Of a stretch of DNA of 6,084 nt, positions 1 through 6,066 are shown in pieces. Made by a program: the position numbers and the translations under genes. The stretch is from an uncultured Bacilli bacterium (GTDB taxonomy: Bacteria > Bacillota_I > Bacilli_A > RF39 > UBA660), in assembly GCA_947623645.1 (NCBI GenBank), contig CANQHK010000072.1, positions 1-6,084 on the forward strand, in the 5' to 3' direction. The notes under the pieces are model-generated. The model saw only the letters and a program-made list of their open reading frames with translations, searched no databases and had not been told where the DNA came from. Position 1 is the first letter of the stretch, and each line of letters begins with the position of its first letter.

Positions 1-10
1 TCGTTATCAT
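1..10 (-). CDS. 5' end of a gene leaving the window (partial)
   Basis: An ATG at 10-8 on the minus strand begins a reading frame (Met-Ile-Thr) that runs off the window edge. It is preceded at 26-21 by GAAGGG, a plausible ribosome-binding site ten bases upstream. The position fits: the preceding gene ends with a terminator at 170-142 and the 130 bases between hold a promoter-like sequence. With only three codons visible nothing can be said about the product, and the start itself is an inference from the ribosome-binding site. Confidence 0.4.
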
Positions 11-72
11 ATTACCACTTCCCTTCTTTTTAAACGACTTGAAGGCTTGTCCTATTTTACCTTCTACTTATT

Positions 73-101
73 ATTATTCGTAAAAAAAATCAAAATGTCA
101 T
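73..101 (-). promoter_or_regulatory. Candidate promoter for the gene that leaves the window
   Basis: On the minus strand ATGACA (101-96) is separated by 17 bases from AATAAT (78-73); each matches the sigma-A consensus at five of six positions. An alternative -10, TAAAAT at 59-54, has only a weak -35 partner (TTTACG, 19-base spacer). From the first candidate the leader would be about 55 bases. The region is very AT-rich, so chance matches are likely. Confidence 0.35.
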
Positions 102-141
102 CAAAAAAATATGAAAGTTAGCGATGTTATACTTTTCAATA

Positions 142-170
142 CAAAAAAGATGCCTTTTTTAAGCATCTTA
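142..170 (-). terminator. Intrinsic terminator after the helical-bundle gene
   Basis: Read on the minus strand, AAGATGCTT (169-161) pairs with AGGCATCTT (155-147) across a five-A loop: nine pairs including one G-U. A run of six T (148-143) follows, overlapping the last stem bases. It begins 18 bases past the stop codon at 190-188. The plus strand lacks a T run after the hairpin, so termination is expected only for minus-strand transcripts. Confidence 0.8.
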
Positions 171-187
171 GAAAACCAGCCAATATT

Positions 188-619
188 TTATAGAAATCGT
201 TTTAATTTTTCAACAGCATCTTCTTGCATTGCTACATATTCTTGAACTAAACGATGAGTATCTTCATCACAAGGTTTATGATTTAGTAGTTTTCTTCCTT
301 CAATAATTCCCATATTGGTTCCTTGAAGTAATAGTTCAGCAATTTTCGAACTGCTTTGATCGGTTAACGTTTTCATTTCCACTCCATACCATGTCATCGC
401 TTTTGTCATAGCACTCGTCTCATGTGGTTTTTTCGAACTATACTCGGGATAAATCTTACAGATTTCATCAGAAATATCTTGATATTTTTGATATTGTTTT
501 TCCAAAACATCATGCAATTTCTCATCTTCTACTTTATCCAAGACAAAATGAATCGCATCCATACCCATACAAGCACCTTTATTTAATTCATCCAATACAT
601 TTACTTCATTTTCTTTCAT
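188..619 (-). CDS. Small ferritin-like / DUF2383-type four-helix-bundle protein
   Basis: This gene encodes a 143-residue, highly charged, soluble protein without signal peptide or membrane segment. Four amphipathic helices can be drawn at about residues 5-32, 34-57, 68-112 and 117-143; the third carries a Gly-Thr-Asn-Met-Gly-Ile turn. The layout resembles the DUF2383 / ferritin-like helical-bundle proteins common as hypotheticals in Clostridia and Bacilli. I see no clear paired ExxH di-iron motif, so metal binding is unproven. Function is unknown. A GTG at 628-626 lies three codons upstream, but GGAG at 633-630 is one base from it and ten from the ATG at 619, so I prefer the ATG; an AGGA seven bases before the GTG keeps that alternative open. 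The gene is monocistronic between two terminators. A weak TATAAA at 666-661 may be its -10 but lacks a convincing -35. Confidence 0.75.
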   Translation of the reverse strand: MKENEVNVLDELNKGACMGMDAIHFVLDKVEDEKLHDVLEKQYQKYQDISDEICKIYPEYSSKKPHETSAMTKAMTWYGVEMKTLTDQSSSKIAELLLQGTNMGIIEGRKLLNHKPCDEDTHRLVQEYVAMQEDAVEKLKRFL

Positions 620-667
620 CTCTATCACGCTCCATTCCTATTATGGATCAAAAATAAAATTTTATAC

Positions 668-695
668 AAAAAAAGAATGATTTATTCATTCCTTT
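668..695 (-). terminator. Intrinsic terminator of the two-gene surface operon
   Basis: On the minus strand AAAGGAATGA (695-686) pairs with TCATTCTTTT (680-671) around the loop ATAAA. This gives ten pairs with one G-U, and the T run continues to 668. It begins seven bases after the TAA at 704-702, closing the operon before the next gene. Confidence 0.85.
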
Positions 696-701
696 AAAAA
701 T

Positions 702-2159
702 TTAAAATGTTTGAACGCTAACGAAAGCAGTAACGGGGTCGTTAATAAAGAATTGTCCATAAAAATGTTCTTTATCAAATTCAAAAACTGTAGAATCCGA
801 TAAACCATATAATTTATTTAATTCGTATGTTTCATAATTTGATTTCGAAATTAATTTCTGTTCATAACTATAAGTTTCAATATATAAATGAGTCTCATCT
901 GCAAAACTAACAATACTATAAGAATCTCCATGATCAAAGACAGTAACAACTTCTGCAGCACTTTGATTTTCTAAATTTTCTTGATCTGGTAATACGTATC
1001 CATAATCTACTTTTTCTTTTAATTTTCCATCTTCATTCAAAATAAAGGCTTGGTATTCTGTAATGACAATGAGAAAATCAGAAATTGAATAAACATCTGT
1101 AACTTCACAATTAACATCCTCATTGCACGTCATAAAATCATCCATTTTTACATCACATGCTACTGTACCATCTTCATTAAAGTATACAACATGTCCAAGA
1201 TAAGAAGAGCTCTCTTCATCAGAAGATACATCTACATTTTTATATCCAAAATAGTGATGATCCTTCGTGATTCCAGATGAAATAACGTCCGAATCAGCAA
1301 TTTCTACAGCATGAAGAGTCTCTTCCTTTTCTAATTGGAAAAATTCTTCTTTTCCAGCAAGATATAAAAGATTATCTTCCAATTTATAAATTTGAGTTAC
1401 AGAAGATATGGGCGTGCTGGATAAAGAAGTAAGATTTAAAGTAGATATACGATTTCCAGATAAATCATAGCGAATTAAGAAAGAAAATTCCGATAAATTA
1501 TTAGAAATAGAGGCAAGATCTAAAAAATTACTTCCTTTAGCATCTCCTAGAATATAAAATCCATCATCTAAAGCATAAATATCCGAAACATACAAATCTG
1601 CTGTTTCTCCAACTTTGATATGTTGCTCCCATTTTAAATTATAAGCTTCATCAAAGAAGAAAATCCCAATATCAGAAGAATCAAAATAAAGGTTTTCAGA
1701 AGTAATCATGACGGTATTCTTCCCTACTTTTTCTTGAAGAAGAAGTTTTTGGTTCGGATCAGTTACTCCAAAAATATACGTATTCGTTGATGAAGAATCA
1801 TCCCCACAAGATGTTTGAAAATTCCAATTTTGAAATTTTCCATTAGGAGAAAAAGAAAGATCTCCAGAACAATCTTGATACTTTTCTGGAAAAGAGAAAT
1901 CATTGAGATGAATTGAAGGCATTTCTAAATAAAGCCGAGGCTCTTCTGTAAAAGCAATTTGTAAAAGGGCTTGTTGCTGATATTCATCCAATTTAGAGAC
2001 CTTCTTAGCATCTGGAAGAACTAAAGCATTGCTTGGAAGAGAACCTTTCCCATGAAGTTTTTGTTCATTCGTAGAATTTGTAAAAAGCAAAGCCAAAATT
2101 CCTCCCATAATGCAAAGAAGAGATACCCCTATGATGATCGTTATTTTTTTATCTTTCAT
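702..2159 (-). CDS. Membrane-anchored extracellular protein, possibly beta-propeller-like
   Basis: The product has 485 residues: a short Lys-rich cytoplasmic tip, one hydrophobic segment (about 6-27), then an acidic, Ser-rich extracellular region. A Cys at 16 sits inside the hydrophobic core and is not a lipobox. The ectodomain shows recurring strand-turn motifs of the type Tyr/Phe-x-Asp/Asn-x-x-Gly (around 168-177, 229-238, 325-334, 372-381). These alternate with hydrophobic strands such as 199-205 and 262-276, as in WD40/PQQ-type propeller blades; this is inference from pattern only. Ectodomain cysteines at 97, 118, 335, 345 and 351 could form disulfides. No catalytic motif or cell-wall anchor is seen. 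The ATG at 2159 is chosen because GGTG (2169-2166) is six bases upstream; an in-frame ATG at 2171 directly abuts AAGG and cannot use it. It follows the InlB-repeat gene by 21 bases, so the two are co-transcribed and may act together at the surface. No family recognised. Confidence 0.8.
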   Translation of the reverse strand: MKDKKITIIIGVSLLCIMGGILALLFTNSTNEQKLHGKGSLPSNALVLPDAKKVSKLDEYQQQALLQIAFTEEPRLYLEMPSIHLNDFSFPEKYQDCSGDLSFSPNGKFQNWNFQTSCGDDSSSTNTYIFGVTDPNQKLLLQEKVGKNTVMITSENLYFDSSDIGIFFFDEAYNLKWEQHIKVGETADLYVSDIYALDDGFYILGDAKGSNFLDLASISNNLSEFSFLIRYDLSGNRISTLNLTSLSSTPISSVTQIYKLEDNLLYLAGKEEFFQLEKEETLHAVEIADSDVISSGITKDHHYFGYKNVDVSSDEESSSYLGHVVYFNEDGTVACDVKMDDFMTCNEDVNCEVTDVYSISDFLIVITEYQAFILNEDGKLKEKVDYGYVLPDQENLENQSAAEVVTVFDHGDSYSIVSFADETHLYIETYSYEQKLISKSNYETYELNKLYGLSDSTVFEFDKEHFYGQFFINDPVTAFVSVQTF

Positions 2160-2165
2160 TTGCTT

Positions 2166-2175
2166 CACCATCCTT
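2166..2175 (-). promoter_or_regulatory. Ribosome-binding site that decides the start of the downstream operon gene
   Basis: AAGGATGGTG on the minus strand contains a GGTG core six bases before the ATG at 2159. It overlaps the first two codons of the longer reading frame (ATG at 2171), which argues against that upstream start. Confidence 0.6.
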
Positions 2176-2180
2176 ATTTT

Positions 2181-3965
2181 TTAGTATGTTTCAACCGTTG
2201 TCTGACTTAAATTACTTGTATTGGACAACACAACTTTATAGACTTTTACATTTCCTGATCCAGCTTCATCCGAATAGGCATATAGATAAAGGGAAGCTTG
2301 TGTTACACCACTATATATACTCGTCCAATAAAGTTTTCTAGAAGCACTACTAGTTCCTCCAGAAAAGATATCCGCACTTGCAGCTGTACTTCCTTTAACA
2401 CTTTTCTTTAGTTGAAGACCTGTAGAGTAACTTCTACCATTGGTTATCAAGTATATATATTTATAGCCTTGTGTATTAAAGAGTGGTGACCATGCTTGAA
2501 TTGATCCTCCATTACCATCTTTGTATTTTCCTTTGGCTTGAATATATTGGTCCGTAATTGTAAAAGTTCCTGTATTCTTTCCAGAAGCTCTTGCTGTTTT
2601 CCATAGATTTTGAGCTCCTAGTAAGTTGATTCCTTTAGCACCATTATAAAGAACTAAATAATCGGTTTTCCAATGAGCATACAATGTTTGTGCTCCTGTT
2701 ATTTTTACTTTTGTACCTGTCGTTACTTGACTTCCTCCACTTGCAGCTGTAAACCATCCTAAGAATTTAAATCCATTTCTAGTTGGAGAAGGTAGAGCTC
2801 CATAGGTAGAGTCATACGTTACATTTTTACTTGCTGGGTTTGCTGCATTTCCTCCATTCGAATTGAAGGTTACTTTATAAGAGTTTGCTTGCCACCTTGC
2901 ATATAAAGTTTGCGCTCCCGTTATTTTTACGGTTGTTCCAGTATTTACTTGACTTCCACCACTCGTTGCAGTAAACCACCCTTTGAAAGTATATCCCGTT
3001 CTACTTACAGTTGGTAAAGTTCCATACGTAGAATCATAGGTTACATTTTTACTTGTAGGATTTGGTGTACTTCCTCCATTCGAATTAAAGGTTACTTTAT
3101 AAGAATTTGCTTGCCACCTTGCATATAAGGTTTGTGCTGCTGTAATCGTTACTTTCGTTCCTGATGTAACTTGACTTCCGCCACTCGTTGCTGTAAACCA
3201 TCCTTTGAATGTATATCCAGCTCTTGTTGCATTTGGTAAAGTTCCATACGTAGAATCATACGTTACATCTCTGGTATTTGGACTTACACTTCCTCCATTG
3301 GCATTTAAAGTTACCCGATACTTATTAGCCGTCCAGTGAGCATATAGTGTATGGGCACTTGCTGTTTTGACCGTTGTTGTTGTTTCTACCTTTGTTCCTC
3401 CACTTGCCGCTGTATACCACCCTGCAAAAGTATATCCGGTTTTGGTTGGAGAAGGCATATCTCCATATGGAGAATCATACTTTACATCCTTATTAGCTGG
3501 GTTCGCTGCATTTCCACCGTTCGAGTTAAACGTTACTTTATAAGTATTTGCTTGATAATTCGCATAGAGCGTATATTCTTCTCCTACTCCCGTTATATGA
3601 TCAGAGATTAAATTGACCATTTGTCTATCATCATATTTCTTTGCACCATCACTTGTTAAGGCCCATCCATAAAAAGTATATCCGGTTCGTTGAAACTTAT
3701 TTTCAGCCAAAGCTTCTAGTCGATAAGCTGACATTCTCGTTTTTTCCATAGAACCACTGGTACTTCCATTTCCATTATAAACAATGGTATAATACAAAAG
3801 TTTATCTTTCGCTCCACTTGCTGTATCTTTCTCTACTTCCCTAGTCGTTGCTAAATTTCGAACATTAATAAATAAAACTGTAGAGGTTAAAACAACAAGA
3901 GAATATAGTACAGCTGTTGCAATAAAACCGTTTTGACGATTGGTCTTCTTTTTCTTCTTCGCCAT
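2181..3965 (-). CDS. Surface protein with pilin-like leader, tandem InlB B-repeats and C-terminal beta-sandwich
   Basis: The product has 594 residues. The N-terminus has five consecutive Lys, then Asn-Gly-Phe (12-14) and a hydrophobic helix (about 14-33), resembling a type IV prepilin leader cut between Gly13 and Phe14, though the usual Glu at mature position 5 is Ala18. Next come one diverged (58-139) and four regular (140-213, 214-286, 287-360, 361-434) Listeria-Bacteroides repeats (Flg_new/InlB B-repeat, PF09479). Each has Asn-Gly-Gly early, Gly-Tyr-Thr-Phe-x-Gly-Trp in the middle and Leu-Tyr-Ala-x-Trp at the end. Residues 435-594 form a Gly/Ser/Tyr-rich beta domain, perhaps carbohydrate-binding. 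There is no LPxTG motif, so anchoring is by the N-terminus. Members of this repeat family occur in surface adhesins; the ligand here is unknown. The start at 3965 has AGGAGTGA eight bases upstream. A longer in-frame ATG at 3998 lies within the promoter, upstream of the -10, and cannot be used from it. First gene of an operon with 2159-702. Confidence 0.88.
   Translation of the reverse strand: MAKKKKKTNRQNGFIATAVLYSLVVLTSTVLFINVRNLATTREVEKDTASGAKDKLLYYTIVYNGNGSTSGSMEKTRMSAYRLEALAENKFQRTGYTFYGWALTSDGAKKYDDRQMVNLISDHITGVGEEYTLYANYQANTYKVTFNSNGGNAANPANKDVKYDSPYGDMPSPTKTGYTFAGWYTAASGGTKVETTTTVKTASAHTLYAHWTANKYRVTLNANGGSVSPNTRDVTYDSTYGTLPNATRAGYTFKGWFTATSGGSQVTSGTKVTITAAQTLYARWQANSYKVTFNSNGGSTPNPTSKNVTYDSTYGTLPTVSRTGYTFKGWFTATSGGSQVNTGTTVKITGAQTLYARWQANSYKVTFNSNGGNAANPASKNVTYDSTYGALPSPTRNGFKFLGWFTAASGGSQVTTGTKVKITGAQTLYAHWKTDYLVLYNGAKGINLLGAQNLWKTARASGKNTGTFTITDQYIQAKGKYKDGNGGSIQAWSPLFNTQGYKYIYLITNGRSYSTGLQLKKSVKGSTAASADIFSGGTSSASRKLYWTSIYSGVTQASLYLYAYSDEAGSGNVKVYKVVLSNTSNLSQTTVETY
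2664..3548 (-). repeat. Four tandem ~222-bp coding repeats (InlB B-repeats)
   Basis: In transcription order the units are 3548-3327, 3326-3108, 3107-2886 and 2885-2664 (222, 219, 222 and 222 bases). A more diverged unit precedes them at 3794-3549. The last three are close at nucleotide level: 3011-3038 and 3233-3260 are identical over 28 bases, and units 3 and 4 share further exact blocks of about 17-22 bases near their N-terminal ends. This suggests fairly recent duplication or gene conversion. Confidence 0.9.
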
Positions 3966-3970
3966 AACAA

Positions 3971-3978
3971 TCACTCCT
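3971..3978 (-). promoter_or_regulatory. Ribosome-binding site of the InlB-repeat gene
   Basis: AGGAGTGA on the minus strand places the GGAG core eight bases before the ATG at 3965. Together with the promoter position it fixes this start over the upstream ATG at 3998. Confidence 0.85.
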
Positions 3979-3988
3979 ATCTTAAATG

Positions 3989-4018
3989 ATTTTACCATTT
4001 TTCCTTTAAATTTGTCAA
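3989..4018 (-). promoter_or_regulatory. Sigma-A promoter of the two-gene surface operon
   Basis: A perfect -35 TTGACA (4018-4013) is followed after 18 bases by TAAAAT (3994-3989), which carries an extended -10 TGG immediately upstream. Transcription would start near 3982, leaving a leader of only about 17 bases that contains little more than the ribosome-binding site. No operator or riboswitch is visible in it. Confidence 0.85.
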
Positions 4019-4051
4019 TATAATGTATAAAATTGATGCGTTAAATTTGAG

Positions 4052-4086
4052 AAAAAACCAGCGAGAGAAAACAGTTCTCTCGCCGA
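4052..4086 (-). terminator. Strong intrinsic terminator after the 628-residue surface protein gene
   Basis: On the minus strand GCGAGAGAA (4083-4075 on the complement) pairs perfectly with TTCTCTCGC (4069-4061) around a five-base loop. Three more pairs, two of them G-U, extend the base to 4086/4058. Six T follow at 4057-4052. The hairpin starts 28 bases beyond the stop codon and separates this gene from the promoter of the next operon. Confidence 0.92.
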
Positions 4087-4113
4087 AAATATTTCTATAA
4101 AAAATACAAATTA

Positions 4114-6000
4114 TTAACTCCAATTGGCTGTTAAGGTAGCATCTCCATATCTTGAATAAAAGGTTGGTTCACTTGCTTGAACAAGGGTATCAGTTGAAAG
4201 ATCTCGAATCACAACATCTTTTATATCAAAGTCAATTTCTACATTTTGATTTTTTATGTTATCTGTAAACATTTCAAAATTAGGTTGAATAGGTTTCGTC
4301 CCCTCCTTAGGATGTTCAATAGTTGACCCAATAAATGTCCTAGTCATATGCCCTGTTAACCATTCTCCTTTTGGACTATTGCTAGGATAATTAATCCATA
4401 TTGGATGATAAGATTCATAAGCATAATCGTTGCCAAAACCAGAATGTCGAAATGAAATATAAGTTCCATTTAATTTGTTAATCCTTACTTTAAATTCAAC
4501 TTCATAAGTATGTCCAGATTCATAAGGATAAGAAGGAAAACCAATAGCTAACCATTTATTCTCCACAACTGTAGTTGGACTTGTATACGAAAAATTCCAA
4601 TAATTTCCTGCTGTATCTGTCTTTTTAGCAGGTGTTAAGCCTTCAGAATATTGTATATCATTAAGGGATAATCCTTTCACAAAGCTTCCTTCCCCATTGA
4701 CAGTATATCCATCGAAAGTAGAATTACTTTTTGTTGGTGTATCTAAAAAAGTATAAGATTTATCCGTTATATTTTTTGTTACGGAAGCACTACTTTCTTG
4801 ATAATTTCCTCCATTTGGGTTAATTGTTAAAGTATTTTGAGTAGGTTCCCATTTAGCCTGATAAACACGATCTACTTCTGGAACAGGAGTATCTTCTGTT
4901 ATTTCGTTATCTTCTTGATACCACCCTAAAAATTGATAACTTCGATCGGTTAAATTTTGGGGTAATTCTCCAATTGTATCTCCATAATGTTTCTTTTGTA
5001 TTTGTTGAAATCTTTGTTCTTGACTATATACCTTTTTAAACTTTACTTTGGATATTTTAATCGTCCCACTTGTAAAATAATCCGTTCTAAAACCAATCTG
5101 AAAAAGATGATTTTTCAACCGTTCTTGTGGCAATTGCAAATAATATTTTACATTAATATTTCCACTTTCATTAAGATCGTATTGTGTCCATGAAAGAAAA
5201 GCAGGATTCCATTGAGTCACATCTCCTTTTCCTTGAAAAGCAACAAAACTTCTTTGATTGTCTGCTATTTGCAAATCCGTATATTCTAAAGTAAAAGACA
5301 TTTCAAACCAATCTGTAGGTTGAATTCCATAAGTATAAATATTAAACAAAGGAAATGTTTGATTATAGACACCATTAAAATTTGTAAGAGTAAAGACATC
5401 TTCTTCATTAGCACTAATATAATTGGTCGGAGTTTCTCCATTATAAGTTAAAGTCATTTCTGTTTTTCCTTCAATTTCTAAATGGATAGAATATTCTGTC
5501 CCCATCGCATCATTTCCTGCATCATAATCTAACCACATTTGAAAAGTATAATGATAGGTTGTATTTCCTGGAATAATATCTCTTTCTAAATAAAAGTTTC
5601 CGGTTTCATCTTGTTGTTCTGTTATATTTCTAGTTTGATTGATATTTCCAGTATCTCTTGTATAATGGTAACGAATATTCTTGCTTACTGTTGAGTTTTC
5701 TACCTCATCTTCAATAATAGAAATCGTATAATAAATATCCTTTTTTCCAAGGTTTAATAAAGAAAATTTATAAGTCGGATTTAGTTTTCCATCTGCATCA
5801 CTCATAGGAATCATATCTTCTAAAACAATACTTCCATTCGTTTTACTTTCATCAAATTGAAGTTCCAAATCACTGTATCTTAGAATATATTTTTTATTTC
5901 CGGAAAGTGTCTTGAAAAAAACAGCATAGGTTACACCAATAAATGTAATCATCAAAACAACCATTAGAAATAGAAAAAGCCATTTTTGCTTATTTTTCAT
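4114..6000 (-). CDS. CalY/TasA-like exported surface protein with carbohydrate-binding-like and InlB-repeat domains
   Basis: The product has 628 residues. The N-terminus has Lys-rich residues 1-6, a hydrophobic core (7-23) and Thr-Tyr-Ala (24-26) followed by Val-Phe-Phe-x-Thr...Gly-Asn and Asp-Leu-Glu-Leu (44-47). This matches the camelysin/TasA pattern of SipW-processed proteins, with likely cleavage after Ala26. Residues 27-180 resemble that beta-sandwich (Pro-Met-Ser-Asp at 65-68, a Tyr-Lys-Phe...Asn-x-Gly strand pair at 77-85). Residues about 181-321 look carbohydrate-binding-like. Residues 322-385 form a diverged InlB repeat (Tyr-Gly-Asp, Phe-Leu-Gly-Trp, Ala-Lys-Trp). A second repeat starts at 388-441 and appears to finish at 609-628, with a carbohydrate-binding-like segment (about 442-605) between. 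There is no LPxTG or C-terminal membrane segment. The start is supported by AGGAGGGAGTG (6019-6009), whose GGGAG core is ten bases upstream. Probable role: secreted adhesin or matrix component, monocistronic. The promoter carries a G10 tract, suggesting phase-variable expression. Confidence 0.87.
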   Translation of the reverse strand: MKNKQKWLFLFLMVVLMITFIGVTYAVFFKTLSGNKKYILRYSDLELQFDESKTNGSIVLEDMIPMSDADGKLNPTYKFSLLNLGKKDIYYTISIIEDEVENSTVSKNIRYHYTRDTGNINQTRNITEQQDETGNFYLERDIIPGNTTYHYTFQMWLDYDAGNDAMGTEYSIHLEIEGKTEMTLTYNGETPTNYISANEEDVFTLTNFNGVYNQTFPLFNIYTYGIQPTDWFEMSFTLEYTDLQIADNQRSFVAFQGKGDVTQWNPAFLSWTQYDLNESGNINVKYYLQLPQERLKNHLFQIGFRTDYFTSGTIKISKVKFKKVYSQEQRFQQIQKKHYGDTIGELPQNLTDRSYQFLGWYQEDNEITEDTPVPEVDRVYQAKWEPTQNTLTINPNGGNYQESSASVTKNITDKSYTFLDTPTKSNSTFDGYTVNGEGSFVKGLSLNDIQYSEGLTPAKKTDTAGNYWNFSYTSPTTVVENKWLAIGFPSYPYESGHTYEVEFKVRINKLNGTYISFRHSGFGNDYAYESYHPIWINYPSNSPKGEWLTGHMTRTFIGSTIEHPKEGTKPIQPNFEMFTDNIKNQNVEIDFDIKDVVIRDLSTDTLVQASEPTFYSRYGDATLTANWS

Positions 6001-6008
6001 AATTGTAA

Positions 6009-6019
6009 CACTCCCTCCT
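6009..6019 (-). promoter_or_regulatory. Double ribosome-binding site of the CalY/TasA-like gene
   Basis: AGGAGGGAGTG contains two overlapping Shine-Dalgarno cores: AGGAGG, 13 bases from the ATG at 6000, and GGGAG, 10 bases from it. The second has the more usual spacing. Confidence 0.75.
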
Positions 6020-6036
6020 ATTATCTCTTAATAACT

Positions 6037-6066
6037 ATAGTACCCCCCCCCCATCAAAAATGTCAA
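6037..6066 (-). promoter_or_regulatory. Promoter of the CalY/TasA-like gene with poly-G spacer
   Basis: A perfect -35 TTGACA (6066-6061) is followed after exactly 18 bases by TACTAT (6042-6037), a four-of-six -10. Ten of the 18 spacer bases are an uninterrupted G run abutting the -10. A better hexamer, TATAGT (6039-6034), overlaps it but would need a 21-base spacer at the present tract length. The expected transcription start is near 6030, giving a leader of about 30 bases. Confidence 0.75.
6043..6052. repeat. Ten-base homopolymer tract (C on plus, G on the coding strand)
   Basis: Ten consecutive C on the plus strand in a window where long homopolymers are otherwise only A or T. The tract lies wholly inside the -35/-10 spacer of a surface-protein gene, where replication slippage would change promoter spacing. 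Tracts of this kind are also prone to sequencing error, so the exact count may not be reliable. Confidence 0.95.

Noticed and set aside
424..657. Plus-strand open frame of 77 codons
   Set aside because: It is antisense to the well-supported helical-bundle gene, has no ribosome-binding site, and its composition (His/Tyr/Leu-rich) is that of a shadow frame.
640..669. TTGTAT...CATAAT as a promoter for the helical-bundle gene
   Set aside because: The predicted transcription start would fall inside the ribosome-binding site, and the -35 matches at only three positions.
2091..2115. Lipobox for a lipoprotein in the 485-residue protein
   Set aside because: The only nearby Cys (residue 16) is in the middle of the hydrophobic segment and preceded by Ser-Leu-Leu, not a Leu-Ala/Ser-Gly/Ala type box.
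2144..2150. A7 run near the start of the 485-residue protein gene as a possible frameshift switch
   Set aside because: Runs of seven A in Lys-rich codons are common in AT-rich genomes and this one is too short to suggest a dedicated switch; a similar T7 run occurs at 5921-5915 in another gene.
2664..3548. Periodic repeats read as a CRISPR array
   Set aside because: The repeats are about 222 bases, diverged and in frame inside a protein with clear InlB-repeat motifs; there are no unique spacers.
3351..3611. Plus-strand open frame of 86 codons, Cys-rich
   Set aside because: It lies antisense to the InlB repeats; the apparent Cys and Ile richness comes from reading repeat codons backwards.
4987..5193. 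Plus-strand open frame of 68 codons with hydrophobic character
   Set aside because: It is antisense to the 628-residue gene and lacks start signals; AT-rich complements of Lys/Asn-rich genes commonly look hydrophobic.
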